NCBI RefSeq assembly: GCF_947253055.1
Contig: NZ_CAMXYE010000045.1
Coordinates: 1-11,494 of the forward strand
Length of the DNA: 11,494 bases
Source of the DNA: an uncultured Arcanobacterium sp.
GTDB lineage: Bacteria > Actinomycetota > Actinomycetes > Actinomycetales > Actinomycetaceae
Reading direction: 5' to 3'
The notes under the pieces are model-generated. The model had not been told where the DNA came from and did not search any database. It saw only the letters and a program-made list of their open reading frames with translations. Positions 1 through 7,029 of this stretch are shown here, one piece after another (position 1 is the first letter of the stretch; each line of letters starts with the position of its first letter). The translations under genes and the position numbers were made by a program.

Positions 1-18
1 ACCAAAGGGAGCATGAAA

Positions 19-213
19 ATGCCAAAAATGAAAACACATTCCGGTGCCAAGAAGCGTTTCCGGGTGACCGGTAAGGGAAAATTAATGCGGGAGCAGGCCG
101 GAAAGCGGCATTTATTAGAGCATAAATCTTCCCGGATTACGCGCCGTCTATCTTCTGACCAGCCGGTAGCTAAATCAGACGTGAAGCAAGTAAATCGTCT
201 TTTAGGGCGCTAG
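19..213 (+). CDS. rpmI: 50S ribosomal protein L35
   Basis: Small basic protein of the large ribosomal subunit, 64 residues, the normal size for L35. The N-terminus MPKMKTHSGAKKRF and the following KGKLMREQAGKRHLLEHKSS stretch are classic L35. An ATG at 13 would add two residues, but the AGGGAG Shine-Dalgarno at 6-11 touches that codon and lies 7 bases before the ATG at 19, which also gives the conserved MPKMKTHS start, so 19 is chosen. rplT follows after 43 bases. In most bacteria infC lies just upstream in the same operon; here it would be off the left edge of the window (inference). Confidence 0.97.
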   Translation: MPKMKTHSGAKKRFRVTGKGKLMREQAGKRHLLEHKSSRITRRLSSDQPVAKSDVKQVNRLLGR

Positions 214-256
214 AGCGCACACTAAATTGAGCTTGTACTGAATAAGGAGAAATAAA

Positions 257-637
257 ATGGCCCGTGTAAAGAACGCAATTAACGCCAAAAAGAAGCGCCG
301 CACTACTTTGGAGCGCGCAAAAGGATATCGGGGGCAGCGCTCGCGCCTATATCGTAAGGCCAAGGAGCAGGTGACGCACTCTTTCGTCTACAACTATCGC
401 GATCGGAAAGTGCGCAAAAATGAATTCCGTAAGTTGTGGATTGCGCGCATTAATGCGGCGGTACGTGAAAATGGTATGACTTATAACCGTTTTATGCAGG
501 GAATACGCTTAGCGGAAATCGATATCGATCGGCGGATGCTAGCTGAATTAGCAGTAAACGATCCAGCTACTTTTGCCAAGATCGTAGAGATGGCTAAGAA
601 GGCGCTGCCGAAAGACGTAAACGCTCCGGCGAAGTAG
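257..637 (+). CDS. rplT: 50S ribosomal protein L20
   Basis: Large-subunit assembly protein L20 that binds 23S rRNA. It has 126 residues, slightly longer than the roughly 118-120 usual in the family because of a short C-terminal extension ending NAPAK. The start MARVKNAINAKKKRR, the GYRGQRSRLYRKAKEQV segment (about 23-39), RDRKVRKNEFRKLWIARINAA (about 49-69) and YNRFMQGI (about 76-83) are family hallmarks. AAGGAG at 244-249 lies 7 bases before the ATG. It is the second gene of the visible rpmI-rplT pair. Its TAG stop is followed directly by TAA, giving a tandem stop, and then by a small hairpin. Confidence 0.98.
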   Translation: MARVKNAINAKKKRRTTLERAKGYRGQRSRLYRKAKEQVTHSFVYNYRDRKVRKNEFRKLWIARINAAVRENGMTYNRFMQGIRLAEIDIDRRMLAELAVNDPATFAKIVEMAKKALPKDVNAPAK

Positions 638-660
638 TAAATACGAGTAATCGTTATTTA
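638..660 (+). other. Hairpin immediately after rplT
   Basis: TAAATA (638-643) and CGA (644-646) pair with TCG (651-653) and TATTTA (655-660). One T (654) bulges out, and the loop is GTAA, a GNRA-type tetraloop. No T-run follows, so it is not a standard intrinsic terminator. It could be an mRNA 3'-end stabiliser, a processing site, or a weak stop between the ribosomal protein genes and the methyltransferase. The pairing is seen directly; any function is inference. Confidence 0.35.
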
Positions 661-694
661 AAGAAGCTATTGGAAGTGCGGGCGGTGCAGAAAT

Positions 695-1540
695 ATGCCG
701 CGTAAATATCACCGGGAAAAGACGGGGCAGCTGAAAAAAGTTTGCGGTCTATACCGGGAAGCAAACCGCCGCAAATACGGGCAATGGCTAGTAGAAGGCC
801 CGCAGGCTGTACGGGAACTCTTAATTTGGAGTCCAGATAGCCTGCGGGATATCTATGCCAGCGATATGGGATTGCAGAAGCACCCCGATATTGCCGCATT
901 GATCGAAAAAATCGATCCGTATCTGCACTTACTCCCGCCCGCCCTCTTCCAAGAGTTATTTCCGGATGCGCAGGGGATAGCAGCAGTATGCCAAGCGCCG
1001 CAGCTAACTGAGGCAGCTGAATCCGGCAACTCAACTGTATCTTCGGCATTTTTTACGAAGGCACGGCTGCTAATTTTTGCCTTGCAGGCCGATAATCCCG
1101 GAAATTTAGGCACCATAATTCGTTCCGCTGCCGCCGTCGGTGCTGATGGGGTATTGGCGGGAGTGAAATCTGCTGATCTGGGAAATCCGAAACTTATTCG
1201 CGCTTCGGCCGGTTCGGTATTCCATATCCCGCTACGGGCACAGCAAGATTTTTCGCAAGTAATTGCGGCGGCTCGTCAAGCGAATATGCAGATTTTTTTG
1301 GCCGACGGCGCTGGTGATACCGTACTTTCTGCGCTGCCCACAGCAGTATTGCAAAAACCTACTCTCTGGATAGTAGGTAATGAGGCGCATGGATTTACTG
1401 GCACGCAACGGCAAGCAGCAGATCAAATAATTTCCATACCGATGTGGGGAAAGACCGAATCGCTAAACTTAGCTATCGCCGCTACGCTCTGCCTTTATGC
1501 TTCCGCGACGGCGCAGCATACGGAAGAACTCCCTGAATAA
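695..1540 (+). CDS. TrmH/SpoU-family RNA 2'-O-methyltransferase
   Basis: A SAM-dependent ribose methylase of the SPOUT (trefoil-knot) class, 281 residues, acting on rRNA or tRNA; the target nucleotide cannot be read from the sequence. The N-terminal substrate-binding domain carries WLVEGPQAVREL (31-42). The catalytic domain has all three SpoU motifs: motif 1 with NPGNLGTIIRSA (134-145), motif 2 with NPKLIRASAGSVFHIPL (164-180) and motif 3 with IPMWGKTESLNLAIA (248-262). The N and R of motif 1 and the ESLN of motif 3 are present. Other actinobacteria have a homologue at the same place after rplT, sometimes called tsnR after the thiostrepton-resistance methylase, but that specificity should not be assumed here. 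There is no clear Shine-Dalgarno before 695, and no alternative start exists in frame back to the TAA at 659-661. The gap to rplT is 57 bases. Confidence 0.93.
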   Translation: MPRKYHREKTGQLKKVCGLYREANRRKYGQWLVEGPQAVRELLIWSPDSLRDIYASDMGLQKHPDIAALIEKIDPYLHLLPPALFQELFPDAQGIAAVCQAPQLTEAAESGNSTVSSAFFTKARLLIFALQADNPGNLGTIIRSAAAVGADGVLAGVKSADLGNPKLIRASAGSVFHIPLRAQQDFSQVIAAARQANMQIFLADGAGDTVLSALPTAVLQKPTLWIVGNEAHGFTGTQRQAADQIISIPMWGKTESLNLAIAATLCLYASATAQHTEELPE

Positions 1541-1545
1541 TAAAT

Positions 1546-2394
1546 TCACTGCACAATAGATTCTAAATAGGGGAGCAGCCCCAAAAATTCGGTAGATTGA
1601 CTCGCAGCGGCTACTGCCTGCGTTAAGGAAGTTTTCGCATCGATATTTTTCGCGAGCAGAGCGGTAAAAGCTCCGTGGAGCACATCTCCAGCTCCGAGAG
1701 TATCTTGTGGCATTACCTGCGGCACTGGCACTGTGAAGTCAGCGGCCGCGCCAGCGCAATTTCCTCGCACAGGCTGGTGGCCAAAAGACTGGGCCAGCAG
1801 TGGATACTGGTGGCGTTTTAGTTCCGCAAAAGTATCTGCACAGTCTGGAATCTGAAAATCAGCCGAAATAATTACGTGCGATAGTAAAGGTAAGAGCGCG
1901 CTGCTGCCTGCTTTCCACGATCCGCCGTCAAAAACTACCGGAATATTTTTTATTTGTGCTGCCCTTGCCAGTTGTATCTGCACATCTAGTAAATGCCCAT
2001 CTACCTCTAGAACTTTTACATCGCTCCCTAGATCTAGGGAAAATTTCTGATAAGCGCGCCCCGGATTATTCTGCGAAATTACGCTGCGCCCACCGGCCTC
2101 ATCCACTAAAACTGTCGAAAGAGGGAAATCGCTATCAGCGGCTAAATCTATTAGCTCTATTCCCGAATTTTCTAAAATATTTCGCGCAATTTTTGCCAGT
2201 ACTGAATTGCCTAATAGCGTAATAAGCTGGCAAGAGACGCCGAAAGCTGCCGCCACTCGCGCGGCATTGGCAGCCGGTCCGCCTACGTCTACGGCTGTAC
2301 CTAACGAAACAATTTTTTCATTCTCGCGCGGCACCCGTTCCACCCGCTGCGTAATATCTAAAGTAGTGAGTCCACAAAATACCGCAGTAGCCAT
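1546..2394 (-). CDS. PfkB-family (ribokinase-like) sugar kinase
   Basis: ATP-dependent kinase of the ribokinase/PfkB superfamily. The sugar or nucleoside it phosphorylates is not identifiable from sequence. From the ATG at 2394 it has 282 residues. The N-terminal substrate-binding signature has the double glycine, GGPAANAARVAAAFG (38-52). The C-terminal signature DTLGAGDVLHGAF (231-243) holds the anion hole and the catalytic Asp of GAGD. A GTG at 2439 would add 15 residues (MDILKNLAVSIRITT), which lie before the conserved VFCGLTTLD beta strand and look non-native. Neither start has a good Shine-Dalgarno, and a -10-like TAGAAT sits exactly where a leaderless transcript starting at 2394 would need it. 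The gene converges on the methyltransferase with only 5 bases between the stop codons, leaving no room for a terminator, and it diverges from pheS. Confidence 0.88.
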   Translation of the reverse strand: MATAVFCGLTTLDITQRVERVPRENEKIVSLGTAVDVGGPAANAARVAAAFGVSCQLITLLGNSVLAKIARNILENSGIELIDLAADSDFPLSTVLVDEAGGRSVISQNNPGRAYQKFSLDLGSDVKVLEVDGHLLDVQIQLARAAQIKNIPVVFDGGSWKAGSSALLPLLSHVIISADFQIPDCADTFAELKRHQYPLLAQSFGHQPVRGNCAGAAADFTVPVPQVMPQDTLGAGDVLHGAFTALLAKNIDAKTSLTQAVAAASQSTEFLGLLPYLESIVQ

Positions 2395-2401
2395 AGTTGT
2401 A

Positions 2402-2429
2402 ATTCTAATCGAAACCGCTAAATTCTTAA
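2402..2429 (-). promoter_or_regulatory. Candidate promoter for the sugar kinase (leaderless)
   Basis: On the minus strand, TTAAGA (2429-2424; 4 of 6 to TTGACA) and TAGAAT (2407-2402; 5 of 6 to TATAAT) are separated by 16 bases. The -10 box ends 7 bases before the ATG at 2394, so transcription could start at or beside the A of the start codon. Leaderless mRNAs are common in actinobacteria. The match is moderate and no transcript data are available. Confidence 0.4.
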
Positions 2430-2552
2430 GAATATCCACCTAAGCTAGCAAAATATAAAAGCAATTTCCTTCCGCTTTCGGAGATGAGTAAGATAGTTAG
2501 AGGTTCGTATCTGAAAAATAACCGATGAAATTGGCCGGAGAGAAGGTAAGAG

Positions 2553-3659
2553 ATGGATCTCAGCCCCCTAGATGCAGCGGGCATTGCCGAGGCGGTAAAA
2601 GCGGCACAAAGTGCTTTTCAAAATGCAGGCGATTTTAGTGAATTAAAAGCTGCGAAATTAGCTCATAGCGGCGATAATGCCCCGATTACCAAAGCTAATA
2701 TGCAGATTCGATATCTAGAAAAAGCTGAAAAACCGCAAGCAGGAAAATTATTGGGGCAGGCGCGCAAAGCGATACAGAGTGCGCTTAACGAAGCTACTGC
2801 TCGTCTCGAAGCTGCCCAAGAAGAGCGAATTTTGGAAGAAGAAAAAGTAGATGTAACTCTTCCTACTCGGGGGACTCCACGCGGAGCTCGGCATCCCCTG
2901 CCAGTGCTAATGGAAGATATTTCTGATTTCTTTATTAGCTTGGGTTGGGATATCGCCGAAGGTCCGGAGGTGGAGCACGAATGGTTTAATTTCGATGCCC
3001 TCAACTTCGGTGCCGACCATCCGGCGCGGCAGATGCAAGATACTTTTTATATAGACGGAGTAGAGACGCTCCCGGGTGGTGGCGATTCTGCCGCTAAAGA
3101 AGAGCCGGCTGAATGCGTTCCTCAATCTGGTTTAGTGTTGCGCACCCATACTTCACCGGTACAAGCACATGTACTTATCGAGCGCGGAGCTCCGGTATAT
3201 ATTGCTTGTCCGGGAAAGGTGTTCCGTACCGACGCTTTAGATTCCACTCATACCCCAGTGTTTCACCAAGTAGAAGGGTTAGCGGTAGATAAGGGGCTGA
3301 CTATGGCCCATCTGAAAGGTACGCTCGACCATTTCGCCCGGGCTATGTTTGGTCCAGAAGCAAAAACGCGGCTGCGGCCTTCTTTCTTCCCCTTTACCGA
3401 GCCTTCTGCGGAGATGGATTTATGGTTCCCGCAGAAAAAAGGTGGTGCCGGCTGGATTGAATGGGGTGGCTGCGGAATGGTGAATCCGGAAGTTTTACGC
3501 AATGCAGGTATCGATCCGGAAGAATACACCGGTTTTGCCTTTGGTATGGGCATTGAACGCACCTTGATGCTGCGCCACGGTATCGCCGATATGCGCGATA
3601 TGGTGGAGGGCGATATTCGTTTTTCAACTCAATTCGGAACTACGGGGAGGGGTAACTAA
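2553..3659 (+). CDS. pheS: Phenylalanine-tRNA ligase alpha subunit
   Basis: Catalytic subunit of the alpha2-beta2 class II synthetase that charges tRNA-Phe with phenylalanine; cytoplasmic. It has 368 residues, against about 327 in E. coli. An N-terminal helical, coiled-coil-like region that contacts tRNA spans about 1-95. The catalytic core follows, with motif 1 around 112-132, motif 2 at 224-242 (FRTDALDSTHTPVFHQVEG), FTEPSAEMD at 281-289 and motif 3 at 327-343 (GFAFGMGIER onward). Ala329 corresponds to E. coli Ala294, which lines the Phe pocket. Residues about 168-192 form a Gly/Glu/Ala-rich insert between QDTFY and LVLRTHTSPVQ, longer than the short turn usual there. GAGAAGG (2540-2546) lies 6 bases before the ATG. 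Its TAA shares one base with the pheT ATG. Confidence 0.98.
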   Translation: MDLSPLDAAGIAEAVKAAQSAFQNAGDFSELKAAKLAHSGDNAPITKANMQIRYLEKAEKPQAGKLLGQARKAIQSALNEATARLEAAQEERILEEEKVDVTLPTRGTPRGARHPLPVLMEDISDFFISLGWDIAEGPEVEHEWFNFDALNFGADHPARQMQDTFYIDGVETLPGGGDSAAKEEPAECVPQSGLVLRTHTSPVQAHVLIERGAPVYIACPGKVFRTDALDSTHTPVFHQVEGLAVDKGLTMAHLKGTLDHFARAMFGPEAKTRLRPSFFPFTEPSAEMDLWFPQKKGGAGWIEWGGCGMVNPEVLRNAGIDPEEYTGFAFGMGIERTLMLRHGIADMRDMVEGDIRFSTQFGTTGRGN

Positions 3660-6262
3660 TGCCTTTAGTACCCACAGATTGGCTGGCAGAATATGTAGAT
3701 TTGCCGGAAAATATTACGGCTGCCCAGCTTGCAGAAGCTTTAGTAAAAGTGGGCCTGGAAGAAGAAGAGATACATCCACCGCAGGTGCGCGGCCCACTGG
3801 TAGTAGGAAAAGTACTCACCCGCACGGCGAAAGAGCAAAAAAACGGCAAAATCATAAATTATTGCCGAGTGGATGTGGGAGAGCACAATGACGCTCCCGG
3901 CACTGGCAAAGAGCCTTCAGAACTCGCTTCGCGCGGAATTATTTGCGGAGCACATAACTTTGAAGTGGGAGATTATGTAGTGGTCTGCCTACCTGGGGCA
4001 GTCCTGCCGGGAAATTTTGAAATTTCGGCACGAAAGACTTACGGGCATTTATCTGACGGTATGATTTGCTCGGTACGTGAGCTGGGAATCGGCGAAGATC
4101 ACGACGGTATCTTAGTATTGGCGCACTCAGATGCCGAGGCGGCCGCAGCTGGGCTGCCGGCAATTGGAAGCGACGTGCGCGATTTCCTCGGTATAGCAGG
4201 AGAAGTACTCGAAATAAACGTCACCCCAGATCGTGGTTATTGTTTTGCTATGCGCGGAGTAGCTCGCGAATATAGCCATTCGACGGGAGCAAAATTCGTG
4301 GACTATGGGAAAGCAGAGAATCTCCCGCAGCCCCTGCCCGAAATTAATAATGCCGGCTTCGCGGTAGAAGTGATTGATGAAAATCCAATTCACGGCAAAA
4401 TTGGTTGCGATAGATTCGTGACTCGGATAGTACGCGGTATAAATCCGCAGGCTGAATCACCGGAATGGTTAAAGAAACGCTTACGTGCGGCCGGTATGCG
4501 CCCAATTTCTTTAGCAGTAGACGCTACCAACTATGTGATGCTGGATTTAGGCCAACCCTTACATGCTTATGATTTAGATAAGGTACAAGCTCCTTTAGTG
4601 GTGCGCCGCGCGCGCGCAGGAGAGATACTCACTACTCTCGACGGAGTGGAGCGGCAGCTAGATGGGGAGGATCTATTAATTACTGATTCCACTGGTGGAA
4701 AAGGGCAAAGAGTAGTCGGTCTCGCTGGCACAATGGGTGGATACGATACCGAAATTACGGAATCTACGCGCAATGTGCTTATAGAGGCTGCCCATTTCGA
4801 AGCAGTATCGATAGCGCGTACGGCGCGGCGGCATAAGTTACCGTCGGAGGCTTCTAAACGCTATGAGCGAGGAGTCGATCCGCAGATTGCGCCGATAGCT
4901 GCCCAAAAAGTAGCTGACCTATTAGTGGAGTATGGCGGAGGAGAAATAGCTGCAGAAAACTTTGAATTTAACGAAGTGGAACTGCCGCAGCCCTTAGTTT
5001 TCCCCACCCAAGAAACGCGGCGTTTGACTGGATTAGAGCTCTCTGCAGCTCAACAGATAGAACTGTTGGAAAAAATCGGCTGCCAGGTGGAGAAAGTAAA
5101 TGAAACAGCGGATCTAGGCGTGACTTTGCAAGTCACTCCACCTTCTTGGCGTCCAGATTTAGTGGGGAGCGCCCATTTCGTAGAGGAAATCGTGCGTCTT
5201 TATGGTTACGAACGTATACCGGTAGTGGAGCCAGCTGCTGCTGCTGGGAATGGATTGCAAGCTTTCCAGCGCGCCCAGCGCGATATTGCTCGCAGTTTAG
5301 CTGAGCAAGGATGGGTACAGGTACTTTCGTATCCTTTCGTCTCTGCTGCAAATATCGATAGGCAAGAAATTCCGGCAACGGATTGCCGCCGGCAATTAGT
5401 GCGTTTGCGCAATCCGCTGCAAGAAGAAGCTCCTTATATGCGCTCTACAATTTTGGATTCACTTTTAGATTCGGCACACCTCAATGTGGCCCGGGGTAAT
5501 CCCCAAGTAGCTATCTTTGAAATGGGGGTAGTCACCCGCCCAGGTAATCTTCACCCAGCCGCGAATCCGGGTGCCGGAGCTAAACCAGCAGCCGCAGCTT
5601 TGGCGGAGTTGCAGCAGGCTATACCGCAGCAACCTTTACATGTAGCTGGTATTGCTTGTGGAGAAGTGGCAAATGGGGGAGCTGGATTTGCTCCCGTCTA
5701 CTGGGATTGGCGGGCCGCAGTGGAAACCGGCAAAGAAATTGGCCGACTGCTCGGTTTGGAAATTACCGTAGCCAATGCTACTTACGCTCCTTATCATCCG
5801 GGGCGTTGTGCTCAGTTGCGGGCGGCGGGAGAAGTAATCGGTCATGCCGGAGAAATAGCTCCCCGTATTTGCAAAGCTTGCGAGATTCCTGCGCGCTCAA
5901 TCGCTTTTGAGATTGATTTAGACGCCGCTTTCCGCTTGCGGAGCCCAGAGCCCTTGCAGGTAGCGCCGGTAGCCACTTTCCCGCCGGTAAAAGAAGACAT
6001 CGCAGTGGTAGTAGATAAAGCAGTGCCGGCGGCAGATTTAGAGCAGATAATTCGGGAAGCGGCCGGAGAGCTGCTGGAAGAAGTCAAGGTCTTTGATCTC
6101 TATACGGGAGATCAGATTCCCGCTGCGCAGAAATCTCTTGCCTTTGCCCTGCGTTTCCGCTCTTCGGAGCGTACTCTCGAAGCTGCTGATATAGCCGGGC
6201 TGCGGAAGCGAATTTTGAAGCAGCTCGCTCGAAAAGCGGGTGCGGAGTTGCGCGGCAAATAA
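3659..6262 (+). CDS. pheT: Phenylalanine-tRNA ligase beta subunit
   Basis: Partner of PheS in the heterotetramer; it binds tRNA and edits mischarged Tyr-tRNA. It has 867 residues, longer than E. coli PheT (795) but in line with actinobacterial forms. Domains in order: N-terminal B1 region; EMAP-like tRNA-binding domain about 44-155 (ICGAHNFEVGDYVVV, SDGMICSVRELGIG); B3/B4 editing domain about 250-425 (DATNYVMLDLGQPLHAYD at 288-305, then PSEASKRYERGVDP at 395-408); B5 domain about 445-520 (VTPPSWRPD at 492-500, EEIVRLYGYERIP at 509-521); inactive synthetase-like core about 530-765; C-terminal ferredoxin-fold anticodon-binding domain about 772-864 (FPPVKEDIAVVV). The stop-start overlap TAATG with pheS, and a strong GGGGAGGGG (3644-3652) 6 bases before the ATG, indicate coupled translation giving balanced subunits. 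Confidence 0.98.
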   Translation: MPLVPTDWLAEYVDLPENITAAQLAEALVKVGLEEEEIHPPQVRGPLVVGKVLTRTAKEQKNGKIINYCRVDVGEHNDAPGTGKEPSELASRGIICGAHNFEVGDYVVVCLPGAVLPGNFEISARKTYGHLSDGMICSVRELGIGEDHDGILVLAHSDAEAAAAGLPAIGSDVRDFLGIAGEVLEINVTPDRGYCFAMRGVAREYSHSTGAKFVDYGKAENLPQPLPEINNAGFAVEVIDENPIHGKIGCDRFVTRIVRGINPQAESPEWLKKRLRAAGMRPISLAVDATNYVMLDLGQPLHAYDLDKVQAPLVVRRARAGEILTTLDGVERQLDGEDLLITDSTGGKGQRVVGLAGTMGGYDTEITESTRNVLIEAAHFEAVSIARTARRHKLPSEASKRYERGVDPQIAPIAAQKVADLLVEYGGGEIAAENFEFNEVELPQPLVFPTQETRRLTGLELSAAQQIELLEKIGCQVEKVNETADLGVTLQVTPPSWRPDLVGSAHFVEEIVRLYGYERIPVVEPAAAAGNGLQAFQRAQRDIARSLAEQGWVQVLSYPFVSAANIDRQEIPATDCRRQLVRLRNPLQEEAPYMRSTILDSLLDSAHLNVARGNPQVAIFEMGVVTRPGNLHPAANPGAGAKPAAAALAELQQAIPQQPLHVAGIACGEVANGGAGFAPVYWDWRAAVETGKEIGRLLGLEITVANATYAPYHPGRCAQLRAAGEVIGHAGEIAPRICKACEIPARSIAFEIDLDAAFRLRSPEPLQVAPVATFPPVKEDIAVVVDKAVPAADLEQIIREAAGELLEEVKVFDLYTGDQIPAAQKSLAFALRFRSSERTLEAADIAGLRKRILKQLARKAGAELRGK

Positions 6263-6283
6263 TTTCACAATTGCTACCGGCGG

Positions 6284-6351
6284 AATATTAGTGCTAGTTG
6301 GGTGTTAGTGTTAGGGGAATATTAGCGCCAGGGAAGTATTAGTGCCAGTGC
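6284..6351 (+). repeat. 17-bp tandem repeat, four units
   Basis: Four adjacent imperfect 17-bp units lie at 6284-6300, 6301-6317, 6318-6334 and 6335-6351. The core TTAGTGCCAG-like decamer recurs at 6288, 6305, 6322 and 6339, exactly 17 bases apart. Consensus is roughly AATATTAGTGCCAGGGN. Units 1 and 4 match at 13 of 17 positions, units 3 and 4 at 13, and units 1 and 2 at 11. A weaker fifth copy, GTAGTGGCAG (6357-6366), follows one base out of phase. The array lies between pheT and the argR promoter, in no reading frame. Function is unknown; it may be a degenerate minisatellite. Confidence 0.8.
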
Positions 6352-6383
6352 GTAAAGTAGTGGCAGAGATTACCTATCTCAGC

Positions 6384-6401
6384 TATGTATTATAATAATC
6401 T
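6384..6401 (+). promoter_or_regulatory. Probable ARG box 1 (ArgR operator)
   Basis: The 18-bp site has the TGTAT-N4-ATAAT core at 6386-6399. Against the general ARG box, wnTGAATwwwwATTCAnw, its left half and AT-rich centre fit and its right half is degenerate; I count 4 mismatches. It overlaps the TATAAT -10 box, so binding would block RNA polymerase. It is believable mainly because of its spacing to the better box 2. Confidence 0.45.
6391..6396 (+). promoter_or_regulatory. Candidate -10 box of the argR promoter
   Basis: A perfect TATAAT lies 91 bases before argR. The region where a -35 box should be (about 6367-6375) has only weak matches such as TTACCT, so the promoter may depend on the -10 box or be mis-assigned. 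A second, weaker possibility is TCGACA (6438-6443) with GATATT (6462-6467), 18 bases apart. The first choice is favoured because the probable ArgR operators overlap it and its start region. Confidence 0.5.
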
Positions 6402-6403
6402 TG

Positions 6404-6421
6404 GCTGTATAGTTATACATA
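6404..6421 (+). promoter_or_regulatory. Probable ARG box 2 (ArgR operator)
   Basis: Its core TGTATAGTTATACA (6406-6419) is an inverted repeat with two perfect 6-base arms around GT. It has the TGWAT-N4-ATWCA layout of ARG boxes, with 4 mismatches to the 18-bp consensus. It begins 2 bases after box 1, so the centres are 20 bp apart, about two helical turns. Paired ARG boxes 2-3 bp apart are the known arrangement for the hexameric arginine repressor, and argR follows directly. Binding is inferred, not shown. Confidence 0.55.
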
Positions 6422-6487
6422 GTTAAAGGGGAAGTTTTCGACAGATAATTTCCCAATACTGGATATTTCACAACCGAGGGCTCAGAG

Positions 6488-6988
6488 ATGGATAAAATCA
6501 GTATTCCCGCCACCCGCACTGCCCGGCAGGCGAAAATTATCGATATAGTGGCTGAAAATCGCATATCTTCCCAAATAGAATTGCGTACCCAGCTACAGCA
6601 AGCCGGTATAGACGTCACCCAAGCTACGCTTTCGCGCGACTTGGAGGAGCTACATGCTTTTAAAGAGTACGGCGCCGACGGGAAAAAAGTTTATCGTATC
6701 CCCAATATCGTAGAGATTTCCGATTCTGAATCGGGTGCGCGGGGGCAGTTAGATCGTTGGGCGCGCGAAATAATTACGAGTGCACGCCAAGCTATGAATC
6801 AAATAATTTTACGCACTCCACCGGGGGCGGCGCAGCTGCTTGCTTCCGCAATAGATCATGCGCTTTTCCCAGAGGTATTGGGATGCATAGCGGGGGATGA
6901 CACCGTCTTGGTGATAACTACTTCTACTTCCAGTGCGGCAGAGTTGAAAGAAGAATTACTGCTGCTCGCCCAAGGGCAGAATAAATAA
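6488..6988 (+). CDS. argR: Arginine repressor ArgR
   Basis: Transcription factor that binds ARG boxes as a hexamer with arginine as corepressor and controls arginine synthesis genes. It has 166 residues, normal for the family. The N-terminal winged helix-turn-helix spans about 10-75; its recognition helix contains TQATLSRDLEEL (44-55) with the characteristic Ser-Arg pair (49-50). The C-terminal oligomerisation and arginine-binding domain spans about 90-162, with LRTPPGAAQLLASAID (108-123) and GCIAGDDTVLVI (132-143); the double Asp at 137-138 matches the arginine-contacting pair of the family. GAGGG at 6476-6480 lies 7 bases before the ATG. It is the first gene of an apparent argR-argG-argH unit, with 41 bases to argG, and is probably self-regulated through the two upstream ARG boxes. 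Confidence 0.97.
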   Translation: MDKISIPATRTARQAKIIDIVAENRISSQIELRTQLQQAGIDVTQATLSRDLEELHAFKEYGADGKKVYRIPNIVEISDSESGARGQLDRWAREIITSARQAMNQIILRTPPGAAQLLASAIDHALFPEVLGCIAGDDTVLVITTSTSSAAELKEELLLLAQGQNK

Positions 6989-7029
6989 AACTTATAACGT
7001 ATTTATAGAAATCAAAGAAATGAGGAAAA

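Noticed and set aside
654..1116. Long minus-strand frames inside the methyltransferase gene
   Set aside because: They lie opposite a gene with clear SpoU motifs, show no recognisable domain, and have no ribosome site; they are shadows.
2484..2528. A 14-codon frame (MSKIVRGSYLKNNR) before pheS as a possible attenuator leader peptide
   Set aside because: It has no Phe codons, its GGAG touches the ATG with no spacing, and no terminator/antiterminator stem pair follows.
6990..7010. TATAA/TTATA inverted repeat before argG as a third ARG box
   Set aside because: It lacks the TGWAT/ATWCA ends and has the wrong spacing between arms.
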